NCBI GenBank assembly: GCA_947172415.1
Contig: OX359197.1
Span: forward strand, 620,001 to 684,000
Direction: 5' to 3'
Length of the DNA stretch: 64,000 bases
Source of the DNA: Chondrosia reniformis
Lineage: Eukaryota > Porifera > Demospongiae > Chondrillida > Chondrillidae
The notes under the pieces were generated by a model. The model saw nothing but the letters and a program-made list of their open reading frames with translations. It made no database searches and had not been told where the DNA came from. This document shows, piece by piece, positions 1 through 12,570 of the stretch. A program made the position numbers and the translations under genes. Positions within the stretch are counted from its first letter, which is position 1. The number at the start of each line of letters is the position of its first letter.

Positions 1-2
1 AG

Positions 3-1501
3 CACACATATTTTTTAAATTGGTAAATGGTCCCAATGGAGACAGTCTCAATGAAGGAAGAGTACAGATATACGCATATGCAAACATCATAACCAGATGG
101 ACTTGGCATGATGTGTGTGCAGATGAATGGGATCTGTCTGATGCTGATGCTGTGTGTCTAAACCTAGGTTACCCTTATGCTATTGTTGCTAGTAAAGGCA
201 GTCAATATGGAACCCATATTAATGGGACTACTTGGGAATTTGACCTGCACTGTGGAGCTACTGATGTGATTCCATCTGAGTGCTCCTTCAGTAATTCTAC
301 CACATGCTCTCAAGGAACAGCTGGAATACTATGTTCGACTGGTTAGTAATTTAATTATATATATTTAATATGCTAAACATGTATACAAATATGACTCTAC
401 AGTAAATATAAATTTCATATCATTTTTCTAGTGCTATATATAGATAGGAAAACAAGCCTTGAAGTATATACAATAAAATTGGTTCTGTCACAACTTGTAT
501 TATGCCCTGCTTCTCCCCATTCTTTATCATATATATGCACAACACATGAGGTCACATGTACATACATAAAGTGTTTAAATATACTTTCCATTTAGAACGC
601 AGAATTGATGGTTCCTTGAGGTTAGCTGATGGTGGATCAAAACGCTATGGTGGTCGATTGGAGTACTCTATCTTCTCTCAATGGGTAACATTATGTTATA
701 ATGGATGGAACATTACAGATGCTCAAGTGGCTTGCAGACAAATGGGATTTGATTCTGTGATCTCCTTATATAAGACAGCCAGAACTTTAGCTTATTCTAT
801 CAGTCTTGGAGAACTGTCATGTAACGGATCTGAACAATCACTGCAGTACTGTCCTGGAACAAACATCTCTTTATGCTCTGATAGTGAGCATGTCGGTATC
901 ATCTGCTCTAGTGAGTGCATGTGTTGTAGATGTATATGTTGTGCAGTGAATTACCCATTATTTGATAATTAGGTAATCAGTAATGGTATATTTTGTTTCT
1001 TTTAGCAAAACCAATTGCAATTCGCTTGATGGATGGACCCAATTTGGCCAATGAGGGTCGTGTGGAGGTATATGACAATGACCAGTGGTACGGTCTTTGT
1101 GCCTATAACTGGGATACCAATGGTGCTGATGTCATTTGTAGACAACTTGGATACCATTATGCTATAATTGCCAATCGCTATCATTACGGGTCATCTGAGA
1201 GAACTTCAAACTTTAGTTTTAGCTGCACTGGACAAGAACGTAGTACAGCTGACTGTTCAACGACAGTAGGCACAAGTGACAGCTGTCAGAGTGGTACTGC
1301 TGGAGTAGTGTGTTCTTCTTGTAAGTCATGCAATATTAGGGTACACAGAATCATTAAAAATGCAGAAGGTGAAAATGTATATACCCATTAACACTATATA
1401 ACATTTACATTAATAAATGTCCTTTATTGTATTAAATTTTGTAACCAAACTCATGCATCATTAAAATAATACATACATATAATATATATATATAACTTAC
1501 A

Positions 1502-1538
<37 letters not shown>

Positions 1539-4500
1539 GCTCCTTTAGAAAATGGAGCCATGAGGTTAGCCTTTTATGTACTTCGATATGGTGGTCGATT
1601 GGAGTATTACTTTAATGGACAGTGGGGAACAGTGTGTGGCAGTATTTGGGACTTTGCTGATGCTAACGTAGCTTGTAAGAAGATGGGATTCCTTACTGAA
1701 GAGTATTACAGAATAAACATTCCTTCTGGATCTAGCAGTCAGCCAATTTGGGTTAATAATGTTGAGTGTGCAGGAAATGAAACGAATCTAATTGATTGTT
1801 CTGGAACCTTTAATGGAACTAACAATTGTACTCACACAGAAGATATAGGAATAAGCTGTTCTCGTAATGGTAAGAAGACTATATGTATTTTAATTTAATT
1901 TTCTATATCAGTGTGAATTTTTTACACATTTAATTTAGATTGAAGATGTTGTGTTGTATCTTAGGACATGTTGTGTTGTATCTTAGGACATGTTGTGCTA
2001 TATCTTAGGACATGTTGTGTTGTATCTTAGGACATGTTGTGTTGCATCTTAGGACATGTTGTGTTGCATCTTAGGACATGTTGTGTTGTATCTTAGGACA
2101 TGTTGTGCTATATCTTAGGACATGTTGTGTTGTATCTTAGGACATGTTGTGTTGCATCTTAGGACATGTTGTGTTACATCTTAGGACATGTTGTGTTACA
2201 TCTTAGGACATGTTGTGTTGTATCTTAGGACATGTTGTGTTATATCTTAGGACATGTTGTGTTACATCTTAGGACATGTTGTGTTACATCTTAGGACATG
2301 TTGTGTTACATCTTAGGACATGTTGTGTTGTATCTTAGGACATGTTGTGTTGTATCTTAGGACATGTTGTGTTATATCTTAGGACATGTTGTGTTACATC
2401 TTAGGACATGTTGTGCTATATCTTAGGACATGTTGTGTTACATCTTAGGACATGTTGTGTTGTATCTTAGGACATGTTGTGTTGTATCTTAGGACATGTT
2501 GTGTTGTATCTTAGGACATGTTGTGCTATATCTTAGGACATGTTGTGCTATATCTTAGGACATGTTGTGTTGTATCTTAGGACATGTTGTGTTACATCTT
2601 AGGACATGTTGTGTTGTATCTTAGGACATGTTGTGTTGCATCTTAGGACATGTTGTGTTGCATCTTAGGACATGTTGTGTTACATCTTAGGACATGTTGT
2701 GTTGCATCTTAGGACATGTGTTGATTACATGACCATACAATTGTTTTGTGTCAAATATACTCATCATATCCATGGCCATTTATACAGTGATTATATAGTT
2801 ACTGTAAATATATGTACTTGTATAAAAAATCATTCACTGTCTCATTTGCATTTATCCAGTGGGTTTCTGTGGCAATTCAGCTATATATATATATGCCTTG
2901 AGATCTGTCCTGGACACAACTGGGCAGCTATAGCGGCATGCTCTTTACAATCATTAGGCTACATAGTATTAATTTAGTATGTATTGGCTATTGCATGTTT
3001 ATTATATAGTCCTAAGCAATTCATTATCAACATGTATATACCGCATGTGTATGTCATTTATTCCTTCATTTATATATATAGCACACATATTTTTTAAATT
3101 GGTAAATGGTCCCAATGGAGACAGTCTCAATGAAGGAAGAGTACAGATATACGCATATGCAAACATCATAAACAGATGGGATTGGCATGATGTGTGTGCA
3201 GATGAATGGGATCTGTCTGATGCTGATGCTGTGTGTCTAAACCTAGGTTACCCTTATGCTGTTGTTGCTAGTAAAGGCAGTCAATATGGAACCCATATTA
3301 ATGGGACTACATGGGAATTTGACCTGCACTGTGGAGCTACTGATATAATTCCATCTGAGTGCTCCTTCAGTAATTCTACCACATGCTCTCAAGGAACAGC
3401 TGGAATACTATGTTCGACTGGTTAGTAGTTTAATTATATACGTATATTTAATATGCTAAACATAATATACAAATATGACTCTACAGTAAATATATATTAT
3501 ATACCATTTTTCTAGTGCTATATATAGATAGGAAAACAAGCCTTGAAGTACAATAAAATTGGTTCTGTCACAACTTGTATTATGCCCTGCTTCTCCCCAT
3601 TCCTTATCATATGCACAACACATGAGGTCACATGTACATGCATAAAGTGTTTAAATATACTTTCCATTTAGAACGCAGAATTGATGGTTCCTTGAGGTTA
3701 GCTGATGGTGGATCAAAACGCTATGGTGGTCGATTGGAGTACTCTATCGGCTCTCACTGGGTAACATTATGTTACAATGGATGGAACATTACGGATGCTC
3801 AAGTGGCTTGCAGACAAATGGGATTTGATTCTGTGATCTCCTTATATAAGACAGCCAGAACTTTAGCTTATTCTGTCAGTCTTGGAGAACTGTCATGTAA
3901 CGGATCTGAACAATCACTGCAGTACTGTCCTGGAACAAACATTTCTTTATGCTCTGATAGTGAGCATGTCGGTATCATCTGCTCTAGTGAGTGCATGTGT
4001 TGTAGACGTACGTATATGTTGTGCAGTGAATTACCAATTTTTTATAAGATGTATATATGAACTTATGTTTTAAATACATTGGATAGGGCGGCCATGTTTT
4101 TTCGGCCATCCCTACTTAGGGTGTAACGGCCCTCCACTAACTTTTGTGACTATATAATATGCAGTTTACTGAATGTTATACTATTAATCATCATTTTACT
4201 ATTATTGAAATATTGTTCTATATATATTTAGTTATAGACACCCAGATTTCTCCATTTGAAAATTCCGCTTTGGGCACACCTGCCATTATTGGAATATCTG
4301 TTGGGAGTGTACTTGGTCTACTAATTTGTGTTGTAATTGTCTGTGTATTTTATACAAAGAGATCAAAGAAGAGATCAAGAAGGAACAGAGCATTGTCAAA
4401 AACTGCAGTTACATTCACTAGAAACACACTACTTGTCTCTCCTAATCAGCAGGCTTCATCAAAGGAATATTCTCTTGAGAATGCTGCTATTGAAACCACA

Positions 4501-4608
4501 GAACCTCCTCCCCAGTTGTCAGGACTTGCCAGCACTACAGAACCTCCTCCCCAGTTGTCAGGACCTGCCGAGAGTCGTTATGACCCACCCCCACCTTATG
4601 ACGTGTAG
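3..4608 (+). CDS. SRCR-domain transmembrane receptor, gene A (5' partial)
   Basis: Cell-surface receptor of the scavenger-receptor cysteine-rich superfamily, cut at the left edge. Exons: 3-341, 596-910, 1006-1320, 1540-1869, 3082-3420, 3672-3986 and 4238-4608. Each of the first six encodes one whole SRCR domain of about 105-113 residues with six cysteines (motifs such as [28 protein letters not shown]). All are phase 1-1, the classic shuffling-compatible exon type. The last exon encodes a juxtamembrane stretch, one transmembrane helix starting at about TPAIIGISVGSVLGLLICVV, a basic stop-transfer segment (KRSKKRSRRNR) and a proline-rich tail. The tail holds a 13-residue tandem duplication (TEPPPQLSG twice) and ends PPPPYDV. 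Domain order is 1-2-3-4-1'-2'-TM, so domains 3 and 4 and a signal peptide probably lie upstream. Exons 1 and 2 are near copies of exons 5 and 6. Ligand unknown. Confidence 0.88.
1946..2719. repeat. 22-bp minisatellite, about 35 copies, in an intron of gene A
   Basis: Head-to-tail array of a 22-bp unit containing ATCTTAGGACATGTTGTG. Variants are limited mainly to two or three positions (TTGTATC, TTACATC, CTATATC, TTGCATC). It lies between SRCR exons 1540-1869 and 3082-3420. The matching intron of gene B (about 7040-7070) carries only one unit in the same flanking sequence, so the array is an expansion specific to gene A. Each unit contains a CTTAG that looks like a weak splice acceptor; no splicing use is implied. 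Confidence 0.95.
3082..3986 (+). repeat. Duplicated two-exon SRCR cassette of gene A
   Basis: This stretch (two SRCR exons and the intron between them) is nearly identical to 3-910, intron included. The intron match runs through the segment with CTAAACAT, ATGACTCTACAG and GCTTCTCCCC. Coding differences are few (for example TRWTWH versus NRWDWH, and IFSQWV versus IGSHWV). Intron-level identity indicates a recent unequal-crossover duplication rather than old exon shuffling. Confidence 0.9.
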
Positions 4609-5395
4609 TAGTGTACATTTACAGAATTCTTGAACCAAAATAGAATGATAACATATCACATTGGTCTTAATTTCTTCATTGCTCATGCAGAGTGTAATAG
4701 TTTTATTCAATTTAATGATGTGAACTGTTGAGTTGTGTGTATTGCTTGCATCAATGCATGTTCAATAAGAATACTATGCTTTACAAAGAAATGGATCCTG
4801 GACCAACTCTACTATAATATATAGTCAATTAGTAGTGTTACAACAAATAGATTGAGGTGGATCTATTATAGAAATTGTTTTAATATTTAATGGACACTAT
4901 AAATAAGTTGTTTAAAGTATGAAAATGGTTTGGCCATATAGACCTGTACGTACTTTGAAGTAGTTCTGGATCCAGCAAGCAGCGGTGCCTTGGATATATA
5001 CTCAGTTTGTAGCTTTTTGCTTTACCTTTATCAGCTAATATATATATACTGCATGTTGTGCTTATAATTTGTTCCTGTTCATGATCATGTATATACACTT
5101 TGTTGTGAATAGTGAGGCTGCTTGCATTTTGAATGTATGTATATATGCATTAGTATAATATTATATTTCCAATAAAACTCTGATTCCCTGTAAAGTTGCA
5201 AAGCATGCATGTTTGTTACACAACATCCTTTTTGCTTTGGAAAATATATGGGAAAACATATGTGTGTGGTTGGAATATTCTTTTAGTATATCATTTTTGC
5301 TTTCATTATCTTTGGAAAACATATATATTAAAGCGTATATACGTACGTACACGCATGCAGTTTGATTTTGTTGCCAAGGGTATACGTAGTTAAAT
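4609..5395. other. Intergenic region between SRCR genes A and B
   Basis: AT-rich sequence holding the 3' UTR of gene A and the promoter side of gene B. I see no coding exon, tRNA or strong repeat, only runs of TATATA and ACGTACGT-type palindromes near 5340-5356. Confidence 0.5.
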
Positions 5396-8300
5396 ATGTT
5401 GACTGTGTCTATTGTTGGATATATATGTCTCAGTCTTTTGGTATATTTCTCCAGAGACATCTCAGGTCAGTTAATGTGAATATATGTATATATACGTATA
5501 ATCAAATACTCATGGACTTATATATATATACGTATCTTAGTATATAGGTATATATACATATCCATGCATATTCTAAATTTCTGTGTCATTCTCCTAACCA
5601 TTGATATCTACTGTATGTAGTGCAGCAATTCAACATTAAGAAATACAATGCTAATTAATCTGCTTTTGTTGAATAAATTAATTTCTTTCTAATATATATA
5701 TGTGAACTTCATGCAGTTCCCTGTAAATATATGTGTAACAAATTAGCTGTGTTAAATTGTAATTGCATGGGAATCTTTATTAATTGCAGCCATGCAGGGA
5801 GTCAGGGTAATGATCTGGATAGTATATGCAATCATCATGATCAGCTGCTAACTGTCAGCATTTATATATAATACATACTGATAAAATAAATAACCACTAT
5901 ATATATATAATAATTAGTATAAATTGCAACTAATCATTCACTTCAAATTTAAAAAATATTTATTTAAGGGGAACATGAATGGAGCATTGCTGTGGCAATT
6001 GAGGATCAGTGACAGAGCACTGGTGGTCATAATTAATCAGCTGTCCTGGGTTTGATTCCTATATATATGTTTTCCCTCTTTATATGATGTTTGAAAATGA
6101 GTGACTTCTAATGTATACATTTCCAATGTTATGTTTATTTGATAATTAGATAATCAGTAATGGTATATTTTGTTTCTTTTAGCAAAACAAATTCGCTTGA
6201 TGGATGAACCCAATTTGGCCAATGAGGGTCGTGTGGAGGTATATGACAATGACCAGTGGTATGGTCTTTGTGCCTATAACTGGGATACCAATGGTGCTGA
6301 TGTTGTTTGCAGACAACTTGGATACCATTATGCTATAATTGCCAATCGCAATCATTACGGGTCGTCTGAGAGAACTTCAAATTTTAGTTTTAGCTGCACT
6401 GGACAAGAACGTAGTACAGCTGAATGTTCAACGACAGTAGGCACAAGTGACAGCTGTCTGAGGGGTACTGCTGGAGTAGTGTGTTCTTCTTGTAAGTCAT
6501 GCAATATTAAGGTACACAGAATCATTAAAAATGCCGAAGGTGAAAAATATGCATTAACACTATAACATTTACATTAAATGTCCTTTAATGTATTAAATTT
6601 TGTAACCAAACTCATGCATCATTAAAATAATACATACATATAATATATATATAACTTGCACTGTATATATATATATTTAGCTCCCTTAGAAAATGGAGCC
6701 TTGAGGTTAGCCTTTTATGTACTTCGATATGGTGGTCGATTGGAGTATTACTTTAATGGACAGTGGGGAACAGTGTGTGGCAGTAATTGGGACGATGTTG
6801 ATGCTAAAGTAGCTTGTAAGAAGATGGGATTCCTTAATGCAGAGTATTACAAATTAAACAGTCCTTCTGGATCTAGCAGTCAGCCAATTTGGGTTAATAA
6901 TGTTGAGTGTACAGGAAATGAAATGCATCTAACTGATTGTTCTGGAACCTTTGGTGGACCTAACAGTTGTACTCACACAGAAGATATAGGAATAAGCTGT
7001 TCTCGTAATGGTGAATTTTTTACACATTCAATTTAGATTGAAGATGTTGTGTTACATCTTAGGACATGTGTTGATTACATGACCATACATATGTTTTGTG
7101 TTATACTCATCATATCCATGGCCATTTAAGCAGTGATTATATATATAGTTACTGTAAATATACTTGTATATATATATATATAAAATCATTCACTGGGCAG
7201 CTAACGGTATATGCTTTTTACATTCATTAGGCTATATACGTAGGATTAATTTATATGTATTGGCTATATTGTTTATTATGCAACACGTATATTCTGCATG
7301 TGTACGTTTATGCATATACGTATGTACGTCATTTATTTCTTCATTTATATATATAGCACACATATTTTTTAAATTGGTAAATGGTCCCAATGGAGGCAGT
7401 CTCAATGAAGGAAGAGTACAGATATATGCATATACATACGCCCTGAACAGATGGAGTTGGCATGATGTGTGTGCAGATGAATGGGATCTGTCTGATGCGG
7501 ATGCTGTGTGTCTACGCCTAGGTTACCCTTATGCTGTTGTTGCTAGTAAAGGCAGTCAATATGGAACCCATATTAATGGGACTACTTGGGAATTTGACCT
7601 GCACTGTGGAACTACTGATATAATTCCATCTGAGTGCTCCTTCAGTAATTCTTACACATGCTCTCAAGGAACAGCTGGAATCCTATGTTCGACTGGTTAA
7701 TAGTTTAATTAATTATATAATACTAAACATGTATACAAATATGACTCTACAGTAAATATATGTATATCATTTTTTTAGTGCTATATAGATAGGAAGACAA
7801 GTCTTAATGTACAATATAATTGGTTCTGTATCATTCTGCCCATCCTACATATTTACATGTATGCACAACACACATGAGGTCACATGTACAGACATAAAGT
7901 GTTAAAATATACTTTCCATTTAGAACGCAGAAGTCATGGTTCCTTGAGGTTAGCTGATGGTGGATCAAAACGCTATGGTGGTCAACTGCAGTACTTTTTC
8001 GTCTCTCAATGGATAACATTATGTTATAATGGATGGACCATTACAGATGCTCAAGTGGCCTGCAGACAAATGGGATTTAATTATGTGGTCTCCTTATATA
8101 AGACAACCAGAACTGTAGCTTTTTCTGTCAGTCTTGGAGAACTGTCGTGTAGCGGATCTGAACAATCGCTGCAGTACTGTCCTGGAAGAATCATCTCTTT
8201 ATGCTTTGATAGTGAGCATGTCGGTATCATCTGCTCTAGTGAGTGCATGTGTTGTAGACGTATGTATATGTTGTGCAGTGAATTACCAATTTTTTATAAA

Positions 8301-8886
8301 TTATATGAACTTATGTGTTCCTCTTATTCACCATTTCATCTTAATGTAACAGCCCTCCACTAACTTTTGTGACTAATAAGCCAATTTTTGCAGTTTACTG
8401 AATATTGTTCTACATTTATTTATAGACACTCCAATTTCTTCATTTGAAAATTCCGCTTTGAGCACACCTGCCATTATTGGAATATCCGTTGGGAGTGTAC
8501 TTGGTCTACTGATTTGTGTTGTAATTGCTCTAACTGTCTGTGTATTATGTACAAAGAGATCAAAAAAGAGATCAAGAAGAGACAGAACATCGTCAGACAC
8601 TGCAGTTACATTCACTAGAAACACAGCACCCGTCACTCCTAATCAGAAGGAATATCCTCTCGAGAATGCTGCTATTGAATACAATATGGACCAGTCACCA
8701 GATGCACCACCTAACTATTTCTATCAACCCCAACAGCAATGTGACTACCTTGTCCAGCTGCCCTTGCCTGCTCATCCCATCCAAAACCATCCACCGGATC
8801 CCTACCACCAAATCCCACAGCAGGTTGACTACACTATTCAGTTACACCAACCAACCCATCCCTACCAGGCGCCCCCAGTCATGTAA
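5396..8886 (+). CDS. SRCR-domain transmembrane receptor, gene B (4 SRCR domains)
   Basis: Complete paralogue of gene A, about 607 residues. Exons: 5396-5465 (signal peptide, starting MLTVSIVGYICLSLLVYF), 6183-6491, 6681-7010, 7357-7695, 7924-8238 and 8426-8886. The signal exon was found by searching upstream for an ATG, a hydrophobic stretch and a phase-1 GT donor; it is the least certain exon. The four SRCR exons are phase 1-1 with six cysteines each. Their order 3-4-1-2 equals the last four SRCR domains of gene A. The final exon has a transmembrane helix almost identical to that of gene A, then a basic segment and a different tail rich in Pro, Gln, Tyr and His. The tail includes PPNY and a diverged internal repeat (QCDYLVQLPLPAHP and QVDYTIQLHQPTHP). 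Predicted type I plasma-membrane receptor, ligand unknown. Confidence 0.87.
5968..6062 (+). repeat. Possible tRNA-derived SINE remnant
   Basis: Segment with a Pol III B-box-like GGGTTTGATTCC and an upstream A-box-like CAGTGACAGAGCACTGG. A related piece (GGGGAAACATGTATGGAGC, then a GGATTCGATTC box) occurs at 44933-45000. It does not fold into an intact tRNA by eye, so it is called only as a tRNA-like repeat. It lies in the first intron of gene B. Confidence 0.35.
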
Positions 8887-9737
8887 CTCTCTTACCTGTC
8901 CAATTATATACTGCTGGTATATCCCAGCTGCTGCTATATGTGTGTGCTAAGCAACAATCAAATGATTGTAACTTTATGATGCATGTGTCTTCACATATAT
9001 ACACACATTTGTTTATCACTCAATTGGATTGAAAGTGCATGCATAACATTAATTATTCAAATTTGCAATCATGTTTGTTATTAATATATTTCCTACACGA
9101 CTTTGAAAGTAATGTATATACTGTATGAATGAGTCTAGAATTGAAAATATTTTTGTTTGTCAGATCTGCATGGTTAGCTGAAACTTGCAATTGTTAGGGT
9201 AATGTGCTTTCAATCTGGAATACTCATTGAAAGTGCTCACTTTCGAGTTCCCTACCCTATACATTCAGTTCAAACTGATATATGTGCATCAAGTACAGTT
9301 TCCTACCATGCACCTCATTACATCAGTAATTTAGTGTCAATCATACTATATACCAATAAGATCCATAGTATACATATCATCTACTGCTGTACTCTGATTA
9401 TTTTACTCTTTTGTATTCACACTAATACTGGTCATGGACACCTGTCCTCCATTTTGAGCTCTATAAAACATGATTAAGATGTGCTTCATTTACCACCTAT
9501 AAATAGAGGTTGTATCTTATTAATCTTTTTGATAGCTAATATGTAGATTATAAACTAGCGTGTGATATTTTGTAATTTGAAACATACAGACAAATTTGTA
9601 TATATGTTCCTGATATCATGCAATACGTATACATGGTAGGATATATATATATATAGTAGATGGAAACAAAACATAAACCATCTCACAGACTAGATACCAT
9701 TTTGTAACAATGTCACAAGCTGTTGCAATACCAAAAT
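8887..9737. other. Intergenic region between SRCR genes B and C
   Basis: Contains the 3' UTR of gene B and the upstream region of gene C. No convincing exon or RNA gene. A TATA-rich run lies near 9640-9655, about 90 bp before the gene C start codon. Confidence 0.5.
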
Positions 9738-11829
9738 ATGGTCGCTGTTTCAATACTTTTTCTGTTGTCACTGAACCTGCGATGGGATAGTTTTGCGAAA
9801 GGTAATGCTTGACAGATGACAGTAGAAATCACTCTTTGGAAAGTTAAATACATTGATCCATTCATTTCATTTCTACATTTAGCCCGTCCGTTATTTATGT
9901 TGTCTTATACGAGATATCCTTCGTGCTATGGACGCTATGTTATGTATATCTGTACATATATATATTAGCTCAAAACATGGTACGAATATCTGACACTGGA
10001 CGAGTCTCTGAGGGTCGTGTGGACGTGTTTGTCGACGGCGAGTGGCAAGGTGTCTGTGACAGTGCGTGGGACTTGAGGGACGCAACGGTTGTGTGTCGAC
10101 AGGTGGGATACGAGTTTGCTGTTCTGGCGAATAGGAATAATCCTTACGGGACTGGTCTCTTACCTGTGTGGAGAAGACAGCTGCATTGTAGCGGAAATGA
10201 ATCTAGCCTATCGGAATGTCGAACATCATTTATGGCCCTCTGCGCTTATTCTGCTGGAGTTGTGTGTAGTAGAGGTTGGTGTAGTAATTATAGTAATGTA
10301 TATAACTAGAGGATGCATACACTATTATATAGCAACCACTACACAGTACAAGTTATAAAATACTCTGACTTATAGGATAATTAACTTTAAATATTAAATA
10401 TGTAGTAGTTATACACTCTCCCCCCAGGCTTTTCTTGCATTATTGCTTATAGGCATTTACTGAGTTATCGGTGGGATATCGCATTATATAACTATAATAA
10501 GAGGCCAAAGTGCCTCTTAATTTTAGTTATACGTCAGTTGTGGAATATAATTTGCCTTGGTTGCCTAGCAGTGGAGTGTATATACATTTAGTTACTACAA
10601 TATTTAGTAAAATATATGCCTGCTACCAACAAGCGTGACTTGGAGACATTGAGATCATCACACTTATGTGTAGAGTAATAATTGTCATACCTATGTTTCA
10701 TTTTTGTGTTTGCAGAGCCTTTGCGTAGAGGTTCATTGAGACTATCAGACAGTGGGGTAATTAAATATGGCGGTCGTTTGGAGTACTACTATGAAGGAGA
10801 ATGGGCCACAGTGTGTGGCAATGGGTGGAGCCAAACGCATGCTCAAGTAGCCTACACACAGATTGGCATTCCTTTTGTCCAGGAAGTGAGGTCTGATTTT
10901 CCTGCAGGATCGTCCTCACATATCGTCATGGTAACAGATGTAACCTGTAATGGAGAGGAATTGAGATTTTCAAACTGCAGTGGAAATGTTAGTTCCGCCC
11001 AAGACTGTGAACATTCAATGGATATCGGCATTACGTGTACAGTTGAGGAAGGTTAGTCACATCTATATTAATATTATACTGGCTCATTGCTGCATAGATT
11101 TATAGAGTTAATGAGCATAATTGCAGCTACTGGATAAACAATGAACTAAGAAGGCCTTTTCTCTAAAGTAGACATATCATGCAATAAAAATGGTGTGTTA
11201 GATAATTTTATGATAAGGGTTGGACCCCAGGCTTGAAGAGCATTTGGAGATGCAGTTGGTTCTTCTTCTTGAGTTCATGGTCAAACGTTTCAATCCTGTG
11301 GATCTTCTTCAGTGACTGCAGCAATGAGCCAGTATAATATTAATTTTATAAATCCTTAATTCTATAATGTGTTTTTTTATTTGGTATAGTATAGCATTTT
11401 TCAGTGATTATGTACAATAACCTCCCAAGGAGTGTAATAGGTTTGAATAGGTAGATCCAAGGTTCACATTATTGGGTGTACAATCTCCTTTCTTCTTTTA
11501 CTGTAGTCTCTAGTGGCACTCCAGAAGACTCCTCTGTGTCAGTTGTGGGTATTGGAGTGGGACTGTCCCTAGGGGGACTCCTCCTCATCATTGTAGCAGT
11601 CGTGATTGTGTTGACTGTGTTTCACGTCAAATGCAAACCAAAATCACAACCAAAGTCACAAATGCACGGAATCCAAACATCTAGTTTGTCCAGACCTGGG
11701 CACTCTGTGACATCCCCTCAACCCACCACACCCTCTTCCCTCCCCCCAGCCTACCCAGGAAGTAGTGATGCCCCACCAGCATATAATCCATCTGTTAATG
11801 GAGACTATGTTACAAGCACTGCTATTTAG
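9738..11829 (+). CDS. SRCR-domain transmembrane receptor, gene C (2 SRCR domains)
   Basis: Complete four-exon gene, about 342 residues. Exons: 9738-9801 (signal peptide, starting MVAVSILFLLSLNLRW), 9969-10274, 10716-11051 and 11507-11829. All junctions are phase 1. SRCR 1 has the full six cysteines. SRCR 2 lacks the second one: the usual VACRQ position reads VAYTQ, leaving five cysteines. The last exon has a short stalk, a transmembrane helix (GVGLSLGGLLLIIVAVVIVL), and a tail with two PPAY motifs ending DYVTSTAI. Intron 3 contains a fold-back element (11067-11344). Less similar to A and B than they are to each other. Predicted type I membrane receptor with a role in recognition or adhesion; ligand unknown. 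Confidence 0.85.
11067..11344. mobile_element. Fold-back MITE with 28-bp terminal inverted repeats
   Basis: The left end (11067-11094, ATTAATATTATACTGGCTCA and on to TTGCTGCA) is repeated exactly in inverted form at 11317-11344. The interior includes AAACGTTTCAATCC followed by GGATCTTCTTCAGTGAC (about 11283-11316), a core shared with three other fold-back elements in the window. No open reading frame; no clear target-site duplication. Confidence 0.8.
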
Positions 11830-12570
11830 TTAGCTAAAGAACATTTATATTTTCATTTCAAGCAATTTGTTTAAATGCTGCCATTTTATTTGTATTTACT
11901 GTATATAGTATATATTACATAGCTGGTAATTAGAAAATAGTGTGTGCACTTATTTTCAGATGCATTACTACTAGCCTTAGCTTCTTTGTCAAAAGTGCTT
12001 TGGAAAATTGATCACCTTAATACAATACATGAATATAAACAATGTTCTAGACTATACATATTTGGTGATTACGGAAACAGAAGATTCAGAAAGATCAGAT
12101 GAATACACCTATGTAATACAGTCTATGGTTGTACAATAGTTGTTGTCAATGGGTGGGGTACTTGGGTGGGGCACAATGTACTTTCACTTCATGATCAGAT
12201 ACTTGAGATGCAATCATAGATGAACAATTGATTAACAAATTAAAACTGGATTCCACATATCTTAGATCACTGTTAAACAGCTATCACCTCCTCGTGGTGT
12301 GCCCTGGGACAACTCCACTTACATGAGTTTTGCTGAGAGAATTCTACATGCCCAATGTCAAAAACTTTCATTTAAATAAGTTGCTCGCATCAACGAATGT
12401 TTTTTTATTTTTTACATTAATATTCTAAATAATATCCTTCACGTAAATATATCTTACCTATAGGCTACCTATATACAGTTTTGAGCACTGAGCAATGAAA
12501 TCATTATTAATCTTGTGAGCGTTTACCTACGTTATCTTACGTTTAATGCACACACACGTCCGCCCCTAAA
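11830..12570. other. Intergenic region between SRCR genes C and D
   Basis: Mostly unremarkable AT-rich sequence. A short segment near 12290-12310 (CCTCGTGGTGTGCCCTGGGA) matches part of the duplicated segment at about 58983-59000 and 63348-63365, so a fragment of that repeat is present. No exon seen. Confidence 0.5.

Noticed and set aside
1946-2719. Regularly spaced repeats resembling a CRISPR array
   Set aside because: Units are contiguous with no unique spacers, and the context is a eukaryotic intron.
4608-6183. Genes A and B as one gene with alternative 3' ends
   Set aside because: A signal-peptide exon with a phase-1 donor (5396-5465) supports an independent gene B; RNA data could still reopen this.
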